DNA from: Ascidiaceihabitans sp. | GTDB taxonomy: Bacteria > Pseudomonadota > Alphaproteobacteria > Rhodobacterales > Rhodobacteraceae | Reading direction: 5' to 3' | DNA length: 41,736 bases | NCBI GenBank assembly: GCA_028388995.1 | Contig: JAOEQC010000013.1 | Coordinates: forward strand, 1 to 41,736 | Shown here: positions 33,428-41,736 of the stretch, in pieces | How the letters are laid out: the number at the start of each line of letters is the position of its first letter | Numbering within the stretch: position 1 is the stretch's first letter | The notes under the pieces: generated by a model | The model's input: only the letters and a program-made list of their open reading frames with translations | What the model was told of the DNA's origin: nothing | The model's database searches: none | Program-made: the position numbers and the translations under genes

Positions 33428-35845
33428 TTAACCACGCATTCGCGCGCCATCTGCATCAAATAAGGTTTCCACAATGATACGGGCAGGGCGCATTTTCCCC
33501 AAGATTTCAATCTCAACAGTCAATCCATCGGCAATTTGATCCGTCGGAAGGAATCCAAGGGCAATCGATTTCTCCGCATAATGGGAATATCCGCCAGAGG
33601 TACAAAAGCCCACGACCGTACCATCCAGCCAAATAGGTTCATACCCCTGAACATCAGCATCCAGCGCATCGACCTCAAAGGAAACCAATGTACGCGCAGC
33701 CCCATTTGCTCGTTCTGCTTCAGCTGCTGCGCGACCAATGAAATCCGTGTTCTTCTTAAAGCTGATGAAGCGATCCAATCCGGTTTCAGCAGCCGTGTAG
33801 TCGGGGGAAAATTCGGACATCCAAGAGCCAAAGAATTTATCAAGGCGCAGTGACATCATCGCCCGCATGCCAAAAGGAACCATGCCGTGCTTTTGGCCCT
33901 CAGCCCAAAGCGTGTTCCACAGGTTACGTTGCCCCATTGGATCACAGTAGATCTCGTACCCTAAATCACCGGTGTAGCTGACGCGCTGGACCAGACATTG
34001 GGTCATCCCGACGATCATTGGGCGCACATCCATGAACTTCATTTTACTGATATCGCTCAGGGTACAGGCCGCCAAAACAGCCCGCGCATCAGGGCCTGCA
34101 ATTTGAAATCCGTTCCTTTTATCACTTATATTATATATGTTTACGTCATGATCTTGATGTTTTTTGAGCCAGCGCCAATGATAGGCTTGTGATCCATAGG
34201 ATGCGGTCAGTTGGAATTCATCCTCTGCTAAACACGACACGGTAAAGTCACCAATCAGCTTACCTTTTCGCGAAAGCATCGGGGTTAGGCTTAGGCGTCC
34301 AACTTTGGGAATACGCCCCGCCATGATGCGGTCCAACCATGCGCGCGCGCCGTCGCCTTTGACCAGATATTTGCCAAAGTTATGCACCTCATTGATGCCC
34401 ACAGCGTTGCGTACACCGCGTACTTCGCGCGCGGTTGCTCCGAATGCATCAGAGCGTCGGAAGGTCGGTGTCTCAAACGTTGGCTCATCGCCAACGGCAA
34501 AGTAATTGACCACTTCCATACCAAATTGCTGACCCCAAACAGCGCCCATACCGCTGAAAATATCATACATCGGGGTAGTACGGTTTGGACGTGCAGCTGG
34601 CAGTTCCTCGTTCGGATAGGACACGGAAAAGCGCTTTTGATAGTTCTCAATCACCTTAGGCAGGGTGTAACCTGGCGAAATCCAATCCCCAAAACGGGCG
34701 ACATCCATCGCCATCACATCACGTTCTGGTTCGCCCTCAACCATCCACTGCGCCAACATCAAACCAACGCCACCACCTTGGCTAAAGCCTGCCATCACGC
34801 CACAAGCGGACCAATAGTTGCGCACGCCTGGAACAGGGCCCACCAGCGGATTGCCGTCAGGGGCAAAGGTGAAGGGGCCGTGGATCACGTTCTTAACGCC
34901 CGCTTTCTCCAAATCAGGGAAACGTTTATAGGCAAAATTGATGCTGTCCTCGATCTTGTCGAAATCGTCTTGCAACAGGTCCTGACCAAAGGACCATGGG
35001 GTGCCATTAACGGCCCATGGACGGCAGGTTTGTTCATAAAAACCAATGCAAAGCCCCTGACCCTCTTGGCGTAAATAGCTTTCGCCAGCGGGGTCCATGA
35101 CGTGGGGATGTTCAATCCCGTCTTTCATCATATCAACAATCATCGGGACCTCTTCGGTCACGATATATTGGTGCTCCATCGGGTGCAGTGGGAAATAGAT
35201 ACCGGCCATTGCGCCCACTTCACGCGCCCACAAGCCCCCAGCATTCACGACATGTTCCGCATGGATTGTGCCCTTGTCCGTCACCACATCCCATGTGCCA
35301 TCGGCGCGCTGATTGGTTTCCACAACCATCGTGTGCGTTTCAATCGTCGCACCATCCATGCGGGCCGCTTTTGCATAGGCATGGGTGGTGCCCGAGGGGT
35401 CCAAATGCCCATCAAGGGGATCATAAAGCCCGCCAATGATGCCCTCAATATTGGTCACAGGGGCGATCTTCTTGATTTCTTCGGGGCCAACAATGTCTGT
35501 CTCAAGCCCCATAAAGCGGTGCTTGGCGCGTTCTGCCAGTAGCATGTCAAAGCGATCTTGGTTGTCCGCCAACGTCACACCGCCCACATGGTGGAGGCCA
35601 CAAGACATGCCTGTGATTTCTTCCAACTCTTTGTAAAGCTTGATGGTATAGCCCTGCAACGCAGCCATATTAGTGTCGCCATTCAGCGTGTGAAATCCAC
35701 CCGCCGCATGCCATGTGGACCCAGACGTTAATTCAGAGCGTTCCAACAACATCACATCCGACCATCCCAGTTTCGTCAGATGGTACAAAACAGACGCGCC
35801 AACCACGCCGCCTCCAATCACTGCTACACGTGTTGTGGTTTTCAT
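33428..35845 (-). CDS. GcvT-fused FAD dehydrogenase, dimethylglycine/sarcosine dehydrogenase family (A)
   Basis: This 805-residue two-part enzyme has an N-terminal DAO-type FAD domain (VAVIGGGVVGASVLYHLTK, then the ELTSGSTWHAAG loop whose His carries the covalent FAD in this family, and NAGGLWAREV) and a C-terminal folate-binding GcvT part (RGVRNAVGINEVHNFGKYLV, YTGDLGYEIYCD, SLRLDKFFGSWMSEFSPDYT). Such enzymes oxidise an N-methyl group of dimethylglycine or sarcosine and hand formaldehyde to tetrahydrofolate. AAGGAG lies 9-14 bases before ATG 35845; the longer frame start at 35932 is in the promoter region. The divergent paralogue (B) shares the upstream region. The exact substrate is unknown. 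Confidence 0.93.
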   Translation of the reverse strand: MKTTTRVAVIGGGVVGASVLYHLTKLGWSDVMLLERSELTSGSTWHAAGGFHTLNGDTNMAALQGYTIKLYKELEEITGMSCGLHHVGGVTLADNQDRFDMLLAERAKHRFMGLETDIVGPEEIKKIAPVTNIEGIIGGLYDPLDGHLDPSGTTHAYAKAARMDGATIETHTMVVETNQRADGTWDVVTDKGTIHAEHVVNAGGLWAREVGAMAGIYFPLHPMEHQYIVTEEVPMIVDMMKDGIEHPHVMDPAGESYLRQEGQGLCIGFYEQTCRPWAVNGTPWSFGQDLLQDDFDKIEDSINFAYKRFPDLEKAGVKNVIHGPFTFAPDGNPLVGPVPGVRNYWSACGVMAGFSQGGGVGLMLAQWMVEGEPERDVMAMDVARFGDWISPGYTLPKVIENYQKRFSVSYPNEELPAARPNRTTPMYDIFSGMGAVWGQQFGMEVVNYFAVGDEPTFETPTFRRSDAFGATAREVRGVRNAVGINEVHNFGKYLVKGDGARAWLDRIMAGRIPKVGRLSLTPMLSRKGKLIGDFTVSCLAEDEFQLTASYGSQAYHWRWLKKHQDHDVNIYNISDKRNGFQIAGPDARAVLAACTLSDISKMKFMDVRPMIVGMTQCLVQRVSYTGDLGYEIYCDPMGQRNLWNTLWAEGQKHGMVPFGMRAMMSLRLDKFFGSWMSEFSPDYTAAETGLDRFISFKKNTDFIGRAAAEAERANGAARTLVSFEVDALDADVQGYEPIWLDGTVVGFCTSGGYSHYAEKSIALGFLPTDQIADGLTVEIEILGKMRPARIIVETLFDADGARMRG

Positions 35846-36003
35846 GGGGCGCACTCCTTGCCATGATGTTATACTCAGATTGGATTTTGCTGTCGTGTCT
35901 GGCTGGTCGATTAGCGACAAATATTGTCGCATCGATGCAACAAAACGATATTCAAGCTGCGAATATCAAGGGTAACGAAACCTTATTTCAGGGCGGTGTC
36001 CAT
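35846..36003. promoter_or_regulatory. Divergent promoter region between the two dehydrogenases
   Basis: This 158-base spacer holds GCGACAA-ATA-TTGTCGC (35914-35930), a 7-bp dyad. Overlapping its right arm is the 10-bp palindrome GCATCGATGC (35929-35938). The pair is central and could regulate both directions at once. Confidence 0.6.
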
Positions 36004-38439
36004 ATGCGTACCCATGCACAAGCAGTCGTAATCGGTGGTGGAGTAATCGGATGTTCGATCCTGTATCACCTCACCAAATTGGGCTGGAAAGACGTTGTTC
36101 TGATTGAACGTGATGAACTTACCTCTGGTTCTACATGGCACGCAGCCGCCAATATCCATGGACTGCATGACAGCACCAACATCAGTCGTATTCAGCATTA
36201 TACGATGGGACTGTATAAAGAGCTGGAGCAGGAAACGGGCCAAGGCTGTGGCGTGTTCCAACCGGGGTCTTTGTACCTTGCCCAAACGATTGAGCGCGAG
36301 CACCAGCTGCGTTTGCAAGCGGCCAAGGCTAAACTGTATGGGATGAATTTCCATGAGGTTGATCGCGGTGAGGCAGAGCGCCTGCACCCGCTGGTCGATT
36401 TTGACGGCATCCGTTGCATCATGTGGGAACCTGATGGCGGCAACGTCGATCCTTCGGGCGTGACACAGGCCTACGCCACTGGCGCACGTCAAAACGGCGC
36501 TGAAATCGTGCGGTTCAATCCTGTGCTTGGGACAGAACAACAGCCCGACGGTACATGGATTGTGCGCACGGAAAAAGGCGACGTATCAACACCTTGGGTG
36601 ATCAATGCCGCAGGCCTATGGGGGCGCGAAGTGGCGGCCCTTGCGGGTATTGAGCTGCCTTTGCAACCCACAGAACACCAGTACTTCGTAACCGAAACCA
36701 TCCCTGAGATTGCGGCAATGGAAAAACGCCTACCATCTGTGGCGGACCGCGACGGCGAATATTACCTGCGCCAAGAAGGTCAGGGGCTGCTGGTTGGGGC
36801 CTATGAGAAGAACATGAAGTTCTGGGCCGAAGACGGCACGCCGCTGGATTTCGCCCATGATCTGTTTGACGACGATCTGGAACGGATCGAAGAAAACATG
36901 CTGCGTGCGATTGATCGTGTTCCTGTTGTAGGAACTGCAGGCATAAAACGGGTCATCAATGGTCCGATGATCTGGTCCCCAGACAGCAATGTTCTGCTTG
37001 GCGAGATGCCAGAGAAAAAAGGCTATTTCTGCTGTAACGGCATCATTCCAGGCTTTAGCCAATCAGGCGGCATGGGGCTGATGGTGGCGCAATGGATCAT
37101 TGAGGGTGAAATGCAATACGACATGTTCCCATGGGACATTGCGCGTTTCGGCAGTTGGGCCACTGATGGGGCAAAGGGTAAGGCCTTCACCAAAGAACGG
37201 GTGCGCGACCAATATGCCAACCGTTTCAAAATCCACTTCCCGAACGAGGAACGCAGTGCAGGGCGGGCCGTGCGCACACGCCCCGTGTACCAGCGTCAAA
37301 AGGACATGGGTGCCGTTATGGGGCTGAACTATGGCTGGGAACACCCACTGTGGTTCGCAGACGCACCTGACACCAAAGACACCGATGGGTTCACCCGCCA
37401 AAACTGGTGGGGCCCTGTGGGCGAGGAATGCAAAATGCTACGCGCCAACGCGGGCATCATCGACATCTCTAATTTCGCCAAATACCGCTGCAAAGGGGCA
37501 GGGGCATCTGACTGGTTGAACAGCGTCTTCGCCAACAACATGCCCAAATCCATCGGGCGGTCCTGCTTGACGCCGTTGATCGGAAAACGTGGCGGCATCG
37601 CGGGTGATTTCACCGTGACACGATTGGCTGAGGACGAGTTTTGGATCATCGGATCAGGCATGGCCGAACGCTATCACAAACGTTTTTTCAACGAGGTGCC
37701 GTTGCCGACGGGAACTACGTTTACCTCTGAAACCGAAGCGATGTGCGGGTTCAACGTGGCGGGCCCCCAAAGTCGCACCATACTGCAAAGCATGACCAAC
37801 ACATCCTTCGCGACGGATGATTTCCAGTTCATGCGCTCCAAATGGATCGAACTGGCAGGGGTTAAGGTGCTGGCGCTGCGGATTTCATTTACCGGTGATT
37901 TGGGTTGGGAACTGCATTGCGCAACCGCAGATCAAGATCGCTTTTACGCCGCCTTGCTAGAGACAGGCAAAGCGTTCGGCGCGGGCCCTGTTGGCAGCCG
38001 CGCCTTGATGAGTTTGCGGATCGAAAAAGGGTACGGGTCATGGAGCCGCGAATACTCGCCCGAATACTGGCCCCAAGAGGTTGGGCTGGATCGTCTGTGC
38101 AAAATGAACAAAGATTTCCTGAACAAAGTGGCAGTGGCTAAGGCAATGGGCAATCCCGCGCGCGAACACATGGTGATCCTATCGCTGGACGCCGCCCAGA
38201 CCGAAGCTTCAAACGCCGACGCAACAGGGGGCGAACCGATCTTTAAAGACGGCAAAGGGATTGGGCGCGTGACGTCAGGGGCCTATGGCTACAGCGTCGG
38301 ACAATCCCTCGCGCTTGGGTTCATATCAGGCGCGGTTGCTGGGGATGAGGTCGAGGTGATGGTCTTGGGAGTGGCGCACAAAGCAGTGATTTTGAAAGAG
38401 GCACCGTTTGACGCGAACGGAGAGATTTTACGGGGGTAG
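36004..38439 (+). CDS. GcvT-fused FAD dehydrogenase, dimethylglycine/sarcosine dehydrogenase family (B)
   Basis: These 811 residues have the same architecture as the divergent paralogue: AVVIGGGVIGCSILYHLTK, ELTSGSTWHAAANIHGL with the FAD-linking His, NAAGLWGREV, then the GcvT-type half (FTGDLGWELHCAT, SLRIEKGYGSWSREYSPEYW, GLDRLCKMNKDF). It is clearly diverged from protein A in both halves, so different N-methyl substrates are likely. ATG 36004 has AGGGCGG about 7-13 bases upstream. The frame is open back to 35713, but that would run through the promoter and the divergent gene and is rejected. Substrate unproven. Confidence 0.93.
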   Translation: MRTHAQAVVIGGGVIGCSILYHLTKLGWKDVVLIERDELTSGSTWHAAANIHGLHDSTNISRIQHYTMGLYKELEQETGQGCGVFQPGSLYLAQTIEREHQLRLQAAKAKLYGMNFHEVDRGEAERLHPLVDFDGIRCIMWEPDGGNVDPSGVTQAYATGARQNGAEIVRFNPVLGTEQQPDGTWIVRTEKGDVSTPWVINAAGLWGREVAALAGIELPLQPTEHQYFVTETIPEIAAMEKRLPSVADRDGEYYLRQEGQGLLVGAYEKNMKFWAEDGTPLDFAHDLFDDDLERIEENMLRAIDRVPVVGTAGIKRVINGPMIWSPDSNVLLGEMPEKKGYFCCNGIIPGFSQSGGMGLMVAQWIIEGEMQYDMFPWDIARFGSWATDGAKGKAFTKERVRDQYANRFKIHFPNEERSAGRAVRTRPVYQRQKDMGAVMGLNYGWEHPLWFADAPDTKDTDGFTRQNWWGPVGEECKMLRANAGIIDISNFAKYRCKGAGASDWLNSVFANNMPKSIGRSCLTPLIGKRGGIAGDFTVTRLAEDEFWIIGSGMAERYHKRFFNEVPLPTGTTFTSETEAMCGFNVAGPQSRTILQSMTNTSFATDDFQFMRSKWIELAGVKVLALRISFTGDLGWELHCATADQDRFYAALLETGKAFGAGPVGSRALMSLRIEKGYGSWSREYSPEYWPQEVGLDRLCKMNKDFLNKVAVAKAMGNPAREHMVILSLDAAQTEASNADATGGEPIFKDGKGIGRVTSGAYGYSVGQSLALGFISGAVAGDEVEVMVLGVAHKAVILKEAPFDANGEILRG

Positions 38440-38530
38440 GGTTGGATGGATGGCGGTTGAGCGGGCGTCGCTACCGTTCATAGAATATTTCACTTAGCCA
38501 TTTAATCGCCAATCTACTGACGCTGATCTC

Positions 38531-39042
38531 ATGGCTTATGATCACGATAAACTTTACGGCGAGGCCCGCGACGCTTTAGAATAACCAACCTCTATTTTCG
38601 TCGATTTCTTCAACCAATTTGATCAACAAGACGCCCGTGTTTTGGATGTCGGATGTGGGTAAGGTCGAGATGCACTTTTCATTTCAATAAAAGGGCATCG
38701 TGTTGTGGGTATGGATATCTCTGCCAATGGCATCCGCGACCTCAAAGATGTGGCTTCGCGGGAAAACTTGCCGATTGAAGGTATCGTTGCAGATATTTTG
38801 ACTACAAGCTCGATGGAATGTTCGCTGTCATTCTGATTTATTCAACACTGCATATGTTGGCTCCGCCAGTGCGGCTCGCGGTTCTGGAAACATTGCTTGA
38901 TCATGTAAACGAAAGCGATTGGCTGCTGATTGCTGATGAAGCTTCAAACATCAAAGACTTTGACAGGGTGATTGCTGTTCGTGACCTCAAGTGGAACACG
39001 AAACTATCGCAGCGCGGCGATCTGTTCGTGCGCTGTTCCTGA
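38531..39042 (+). pseudogene. Broken TehB-like SAM-dependent methyltransferase
   Basis: Across frames the text reads as one small class I methyltransferase: MAYDHDKLYGEARDALE at the start, VLDVGCG for SAM binding, GRDALFISIKGHRVVGMDIS, and later YSTLHMLAPPVRLAVLETLL with LLIADEASNIKDFDRV. Three lesions are seen: an in-frame TAA after ALE (38582-38584), a second TAA directly after DVGCG (38660-38662, where Gln or Glu is expected), and a net frameshift near 38800-38810. The last 74 codons are intact in another frame. It lies downstream of dehydrogenase B on the same strand. Confidence 0.88.
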
Positions 39043-39159
39043 CCAACACTTTGGGCTCAAAGCGACCCATACTTCACTCCAAACCCCTCCCAAAAACTCC
39101 ACGGTTACAATCTCGCCAAAAACCCTCTAAAACCCCTGCAACTCCTGAAGGGACATGAA

Positions 39160-39309
39160 ATGCCTAAATCCAAAAAACCACGCGTGAAACGCGCTGATGC
39201 AAATCCTGTGAAAAAGCCTGCGGCTTATCAGGGGTTGCACAATGTTGCGCGCCAAGAGGGCTCGCACCCGAACAAGGCCGGCAAAAAAGCCGTCAACAAA
39301 GGCGCTTAA
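39160..39309 (+). CDS. 49-aa very basic protein
   Basis: AAGGGA lies 7-12 bases before the ATG. The protein (MPKSKKPRVKRADANPVKKP then AAYQGLHNVARQEGSHPNKA and GKKAVNKGA) is about a quarter Lys/Arg and probably disordered. It could bind nucleic acid, but no family is recognised. It stands alone between the dead methyltransferase and the repeat-rich region. Confidence 0.6.
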   Translation: MPKSKKPRVKRADANPVKKPAAYQGLHNVARQEGSHPNKAGKKAVNKGA

Positions 39310-39325
39310 TCTGGCGTGACCGTAG

Positions 39326-39343
39326 GGCGGGGTTTACCCCGCC
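39326..39343. terminator. GC-rich hairpin GGCGGGG/CCCCGCC
   Basis: A perfect 7-bp stem with a TTTA loop lies 17 bases after the small basic protein gene. Hairpins of this form are common between Rhodobacteraceae genes. It has no U tract, so it may be a repeat-type element that ends or protects transcripts. Confidence 0.5.
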
Positions 39344-39440
39344 ACCGCGTCCCAGATGTCCAAACCTTGCCCAACAGTTAACTACCCTGCGCAAAGGTTA
39401 ACGCGCAGGCGATCGTTACCAAAGGGTTAAGGCCGAAAAA

Positions 39441-39551
39441 GCGCAAAACTGTACAATTCACCGCCTAAATTGCACAGTTTCGCCATATCCTTATGAAATA
39501 CAGCGTTTTGAGCGCCCCAAACTGTACAGATGTGGGCAATACTGTGCAGTT
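39441..39551. repeat. Four ACTGT(A/G)CA sites in an intergenic region
   Basis: Copies are near 39449, 39472 (inverted), 39521 and 39541. The first two form an imperfect hairpin: 39441-39458 against 39468-39483, about 16 pairs with one bulge and one mismatch. GTTAAC-type motifs flank the set on both sides. The function is unknown; a DNA-binding-protein site cluster is plausible. Confidence 0.6.
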
Positions 39552-39589
39552 GTGTGCAAAAGCCACCGAACGGGGCGTTAACCGTTAAC

Positions 39590-40897
39590 CTATAGGGGGC
39601 GGATTTTCAGCTCTGTGATCCGATTGCCTTCGCGCTCGATCACTTCAAAACGAAAGCTGTGGAACGAGAACACCTGACCCACAGTTGGGATCATTTGTGC
39701 CTCGTGAATAACCAATCCCGCGATGGTGTTTGCCTCTTCATCCGGCAGGTTCCAATCGTTGGCGCGGTTCAGGTCGCGGATGGTTGTGGCACCGTCGACC
39801 ATGAACTCACCGTCACCCGTGGCTGTTACCTGATGCTCTGTCTCTGCATCAAATTCGTCCGTAATTTCACCAACGATTTCTTCCAAAATATCTTCCAAAG
39901 TGATCAGTCCCTGAAGGCTGCCATACTCATCAACCACCAGCGCAAAATGCGACCGGTTACGCAAGAACTGGCGCATTTGATCGTCAAGCGTTGTCGTCTC
40001 AGGCACGAAATACGGCAGTACGGCCACTCCGGAAACATCGAATGTTTTCAATGCACTCCCTTCATCACTTGAGTTTCCAATTGCCTTGTAGATCGCACGC
40101 AACAAGTCTTTTGAATGGATCACACCAATAATGTTCTCTGGATCGTTTTGATAAACAGGTAGGCGCGTATGTGGGGATGTGATGCACTGCTGAAGGATGA
40201 CATCAGGCGCATCCCCAAGGTTCACCATTTCAATGTCAGAACGGTGCAACATGATCTCTTCAACCACGCGTTCGCCCAAATCTAGGGCACCCAAAATGCG
40301 GTCACGGTCTTCTTTTTCCACAATACCTTCAGAATGTCCCAGTTGCAGCGCACCTGCGATTTCTTCGCGTACAGCCAGCAGGTGGCTGTCAGGATCAACA
40401 CGTACGCCAAACACGCGTAAAACACCACGTACAAGTAAACGAACGGCGGCAACGATTGGCGAGAAGACTTTAATTATCAATGCAATAGGGCCTGAAACCT
40501 TTGCTGACATAGTTTCTGCACGGATGATCGCATAGGTCTTTGGCAGAACTTCTGCAAAGATCAAAACCAGTAATGTCATCACACCGGTCGCGATCAAAAC
40601 GCCGCTTTCGCCAAAGGCCCGCAAGAAGATGCCGGTGGCCAAAGACGTCGCAAGGATGTTCACAAGGTTGTTGCCCAACAAGACAGAGCCGATCAGCCGT
40701 TCATTGTCTTCAGTGATGCGCAAGGCACGCTGTGCACCGACGGACCCTTTATCGGCCTGGGCGCGCAACTTTCCGCGAGACGCGGCTGTTAAGGCGGTCT
40801 CTGAACCTGAGAAAAACCCTGATAAAACAAGGAGTAACAAGATCACGCCGCAGGTGATCCAGAAAGTGCTGTCGAGGGATGCCAATGTGTTGGTCAT
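39590..40897 (-). CDS. CorC/HlyC-family (CNNM-type) transporter-associated protein
   Basis: These 435 residues have an N-terminal DUF21/CNNM membrane domain (LVLSGFFSGSETALTAASRG, LLGNNLVNILATSLATGIFL, FAEVLPKTYAI), a CBS-domain pair (TSPHTRLPVYQND, FALVVDEYGSLQGLITLEDI) and a C-terminal CorC_HlyC domain (DGATTIRDLNRANDWNLPDE). CNNM/CorB-type proteins transport or sense Mg2+ and bind nucleotide in the CBS pair. AAGGA lies about 10 bases before the ATG. A homologue next to a xerC recombinase is common in this family, but that neighbour is not visible here. Confidence 0.93.
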   Translation of the reverse strand: MTNTLASLDSTFWITCGVILLLLVLSGFFSGSETALTAASRGKLRAQADKGSVGAQRALRITEDNERLIGSVLLGNNLVNILATSLATGIFLRAFGESGVLIATGVMTLLVLIFAEVLPKTYAIIRAETMSAKVSGPIALIIKVFSPIVAAVRLLVRGVLRVFGVRVDPDSHLLAVREEIAGALQLGHSEGIVEKEDRDRILGALDLGERVVEEIMLHRSDIEMVNLGDAPDVILQQCITSPHTRLPVYQNDPENIIGVIHSKDLLRAIYKAIGNSSDEGSALKTFDVSGVAVLPYFVPETTTLDDQMRQFLRNRSHFALVVDEYGSLQGLITLEDILEEIVGEITDEFDAETEHQVTATGDGEFMVDGATTIRDLNRANDWNLPDEEANTIAGLVIHEAQMIPTVGQVFSFHSFRFEVIEREGNRITELKIRPL

Positions 40898-40979
40898 TTG
40901 TGAGTATATCCTTTAGCTATAATAGGTTATGGGGTGGCCGCTCAGTTCATTCAAGGGCAACCGAAGCAGAGGGCATAAA

Positions 40980-41736
40980 ATGCGACATGAACACATCGGA
41001 ATTCTGGATGGTCCAATCCTTGCTTTTGGTGGCCCTTATTCAAACGTACAGGCGACTAAGGCATTGTTTGCAAAAGTGAAAAAACGTGGGACCGCGCGTG
41101 AAAACGTGATCTGTACTGGTGATGTTATTGCTTATTGTGGTGCGCCTTTGGCAACCGTTGAAATGGTATGTGCCTCTGGCTGAGCTGGTGTCGCTGGCAA
41201 TTGCGAAATCCAACTGGCAGCTGGTGCGATGGAGTGTGGTTGTGGGTTTGAGGATGGCACTGCTTGCGATCTTTTGTCCGCGGGTTGGTTTGCTTACGCC
41301 AGCAAACATGTCCCGAATTTTGATTGCGAGTGGATGGACCAATGCACTGATATCATTAGATTTGTTCACTGTGGTGCGCGTTACGCCGTGATACACGGCG
41401 GTTTCACGGATGTGGCGCGGTTCATCTGGTCCACCTCTGATGACGCAGTGTTTGATGAGGAATGGGCTGCTGTTGAGGCCGCGATTAGTTCCGTCGATCA
41501 CGTCATAGCTGGCCACAGCGGAATCCCGTTTATACGTGACACAGCCAATGGGCGCTTAATCAACGCAGGCGTGATCGGGATGCCGCCGCATGATCAACAA
41601 CAAACCCACACGCTATGTGATGATCTAAGACGGTGCGGTTTCGATTTGCGAACTCGAGTATGATGTTGAGGGTGCCGTTGCAGATATGCAGCAAGCGGGA
41701 TTGATCCAAGGTTATGATAAGTCATTGGTTTCAGGT
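40980..41736 (+). pseudogene. Broken metallophosphoesterase-family protein, 3' end outside the window
   Basis: From ATG 40980 (AGAGGG 9-14 bases upstream) the text reads as a YfcE-like calcineurin-fold phosphoesterase: ILAFGGPYSN, NVICTGDVIAYCGAP, then GNCEIQLAAGAMECGCGFED, YAVIHGGFTDVARF and VIAGHSGIPF. An in-frame TGA at 41181-41183 replaces an expected Gly just before AGVAGNCE. Near 41600-41620 the frame shifts: after MPPHD the natural continuation (SICELEYDVEGAVADMQQAG) is in another frame, with a further TAA. It should be non-functional unless readthrough occurs. Confidence 0.88.

Noticed and set aside
35713-36003. 97-residue N-terminal extension of dehydrogenase B
   Set aside because: It overlaps the divergent gene and the promoter palindromes, while the FAD loop begins right after ATG 36004.

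Overview
The window looks like chromosomal DNA from a Rhodobacteraceae (Roseobacter-group) marine alphaproteobacterium. The basis is gene content and family resemblance: corrinoid-type MttB and RamA homologues, two GcvT-fused dimethylglycine/sarcosine dehydrogenases, a cysS-cimA operon, a TPM protein, and a family-typical intergenic element before guaB. Base composition is moderate, and there are many freshly broken genes. A low-GC, pseudogene-rich lineage such as Octadecabacter is a guess; no species marker is present.

Left part (1-24.4 kb). A truncated tRNA-Gly(CCC) is followed by a RamA/RACo-like ferredoxin-ASKHA activator (minus). A plus-strand cassette comes next: guaB, an RsmB/NOP RNA methyltransferase and a small membrane protein. 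Then comes a non-pyrrolysine MttB-family methyltransferase (minus) with a 30-codon leader ORF in front of it. After these are a TPM-domain protein and an aminotransferase, a dead MDR oxidoreductase, cysS-cimA, a membrane protein/XRE regulator/broken hydrolase operon, an NDUFAF6-like protein, an MFS carrier, cobK with a DNA glycosylase and an esterase, an HNH nuclease, an arginase-ornithine cyclodeaminase operon with a divergent Lrp-type regulator, and dsbB-yqaA.

Middle (24.4-32.8 kb). This is a gene-poor, AT-richer island that begins at the 3' end of tRNA-Leu(CAA). It holds a catalytically dead tyrosine-integrase remnant, an intact serine resolvase, a histone-deacetylase-family enzyme tightly coupled to a small membrane protein, a small winged-helix protein, a MASE1-like membrane protein, a small lipoprotein, several small ORFs, and many short repeats. 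It looks like an old, decaying integrated element that has kept a few intact cargo genes.

Right part (32.8-41.7 kb). A MobA-like nucleotidyltransferase and two divergent GcvT-fused FAD demethylases share a promoter region containing two overlapping palindromes. Then come a dead TehB-like methyltransferase, a short basic protein, a repeat-rich intergenic region, a CorC/HlyC-family protein and a broken metallophosphoesterase that runs off the window.

The functional theme is use of methylated amines and betaines. MttB and RamA would move a methyl group through a corrinoid protein that is not in the window. The two dehydrogenases would oxidise N-methyl groups of dimethylglycine or sarcosine onto tetrahydrofolate. 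CobK contributes to corrinoid synthesis. A GCGAC/GTCGC dyad occurs upstream of both mttB and the dehydrogenase pair, which could mean shared regulation. Four housekeeping-neighbourhood genes plus the integrase are broken by point lesions without any insertion sequence, which suggests ongoing genome erosion.
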